Shown in pieces: positions 6,071 to 6,485 of a DNA stretch of 6,485 bases (position 1 is the stretch's first letter; the number at the start of each line of letters is the position of its first letter). Position numbers and translations under genes: made by a program. A model generated the notes under the pieces. The model searched no databases. It had not been told where the DNA came from and was given only the letters and a program-made list of their open reading frames with translations. The stretch is from Alphaproteobacteria bacterium (GTDB lineage Bacteria > Pseudomonadota > Alphaproteobacteria > RF32 > CAG-239), in assembly GCA_017958895.1 (NCBI GenBank), contig JAGDBT010000105.1, positions 1 through 6,485 of the forward strand, written 5' to 3'.

Positions 6071-6117
6071 AAAAAAAATAAAAAATCCCCCGGATTACCC
6101 TAAGGTAAAAGGGGGGA
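6071..6117 (-). terminator. Terminator after small paralogue C (copy T2)
   Basis: The outer stem TCCCCC (6086-6091) pairs with GGGGGA (6112-6117), and the inner stem TTACC (6095-6099) with GGTAA (6104-6108) around CTAA. On the minus strand six T, one A and eight T follow. It begins 4 bases after the stop of paralogue C. Relative to copy T1, the inner stem has swapped a G-C pair for an A-T pair, keeping the fold. Confidence 0.88.
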
Positions 6118-6121
6118 GTTT

Positions 6122-6412
6122 TTATAATTTTAAGAAGTTTTTGAACCAATCTTCGCGCTCGGCGGCTTTCTCAAAACAAGTTTTGCAAAAAGCTATTAAC
6201 TCATCGCTACGCCTCTGTCCCAACGCAAAAGCTGTGGTTTTGGTTTCAGAGATAAGCTCTGCGGGGAGGGGGATATCCAACTGAGTTGAGGGACCCTGAT
6301 GAGAACCGAAGTCATCGTATATTTTTCCGCGAACAATAAGCTTGTTATTGCTGTCAAGTTCCAAAAACGCTGCAGCACTTGAAGTCTGCCTTGATTGTAA
6401 TAATGTAGCCAT
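6122..6412 (-). CDS. Small cytoplasmic protein of unknown family, paralogue C
   Basis: This 96-residue protein is the most diverged member of the array, and I do not recognise it. It has no signal peptide or membrane span. AAFLEL (13-18) aligns with the Ala-Phe strand of A and B, Gly-Pro is at 40-41, and the C-terminal helix carries FCKTCFEKAAEREDWFKNF. That helix shares KAAER and WFK with A, and the CxxC with B. The Trp-Arg-Asp motif seen in A and B before the helix is replaced by LGQRR with one extra residue. The first 12 residues are rich in Ser, Gln and Thr and look unlike A and B. No SD precedes the ATG; the sequence before it is almost all A and T. A promoter-like element lies upstream and a terminator follows directly, so it is probably monocistronic. 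Confidence 0.73.
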   Translation of the reverse strand: MATLLQSRQTSSAAAFLELDSNNKLIVRGKIYDDFGSHQGPSTQLDIPLPAELISETKTTAFALGQRRSDELIAFCKTCFEKAAEREDWFKNFLKL

Positions 6413-6450
6413 AATTGTAAAATTAGTTAATTATTGATTAAGATGAGTTA

Positions 6451-6479
6451 TTTTTACCGCAAATTGCCAAAAAAGTCAA
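6451..6479 (-). promoter_or_regulatory. Predicted promoter of paralogue C
   Basis: On the minus strand there is TTGACT (plus-strand 6474-6479, 5 of 6 bases), a 17-bp spacer and TAAAAA (6451-6456, 4 of 6). The leader to the ATG would be about 32 nt. The -35 region shares the sequence TTTTTGTTGA with the promoter of B-A, which suggests that the promoter was duplicated along with the gene. Confidence 0.5.
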
Positions 6480-6485
6480 CAAAAA

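Larger units (their letters stand above)
5363..6412 (-). repeat. Tandem array of three small paralogous genes with repeated terminators
   Basis: Three minus-strand genes, in transcription order C (6122-6412), B (5717-5995) and A (5406-5696), encode diverged members of one family. Copies of one terminator hairpin follow C and A; B runs into A with a 20-bp gap. Near the 3' ends of A and C, 36-base stretches (5418-5453 and 6134-6169) differ at only three positions. The array therefore arose by tandem duplication of a gene-plus-terminator unit, with later divergence. Layout: promoter-C-terminator, promoter-B-A-terminator. Confidence 0.8.

Noticed and set aside
6039..6284. Plus-strand open frame of 81 codons crossing terminator T2
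   Set aside because: It runs through the CCCCC/GGGGG hairpin and antisense to paralogue C, has no SD, and its C-terminal half is the reverse of the conserved helix-coding region.
5304..6479. Shared TTGAC-(6 bases)-GGCAA pattern in the secE and paralogue C promoters
   Set aside because: Only two sites share it and much of the match is the -35 box itself. A common regulator cannot be supported from two occurrences.

Overview
The window looks like a chromosomal segment of a low-GC Gram-negative bacterium, most likely an alphaproteobacterium. LptG implies an LPS-bearing outer membrane. RpmJ is the 41-residue, zinc-ligand-poor form ending in KARQG that is typical of Alphaproteobacteria. EttA, SecE and NusG are all of proteobacterial type. 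The AT-rich intergenic regions and divergent sequences would suit a host-associated or uncultured lineage, but this placement is inference.

Left part (1-3732). The last 13 codons of an upstream gene, probably lptF, overlap the start of lptG (LPS export permease). A bidirectional terminator separates lptG from a converging rpmJ (ribosomal protein L36). Divergent from rpmJ is a probable two-gene operon: an unrecognised exported 185-residue protein, then ettA (ABC-F translation factor).

Middle part (3733-5340). A pilin-like gene on the minus strand meets ettA tail to tail with no bases between the stop codons. Upstream of it on the same strand is secE-nusG, which has its own strong promoter, a short leader that may begin with a hairpin, and a terminator directly after nusG. 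The usual rplKAJL-rpoBC continuation is therefore absent here.

Right part (5363-6485). Three small paralogous genes of about 92-96 codons lie in tandem on the minus strand. They share an Ala-Phe position near residue 15, a central Gly-Pro, and a C-terminal helix with Cys, Ala-Ala and Trp-Phe. Two of them end in near-copies of one terminator whose stems differ by a compensatory base pair. None has a Shine-Dalgarno sequence, although every other fully visible gene here has one. I do not recognise this family. It is the best candidate for something undescribed, and the sequence at the window edge hints that the array continues.

Most of the window is housekeeping: envelope LPS transport, ribosome and translation factors, Sec translocation and transcription elongation. 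No gene-free stretch exceeds 300 bases. I found no tRNA, rRNA, CRISPR array, insertion sequence or integrase.
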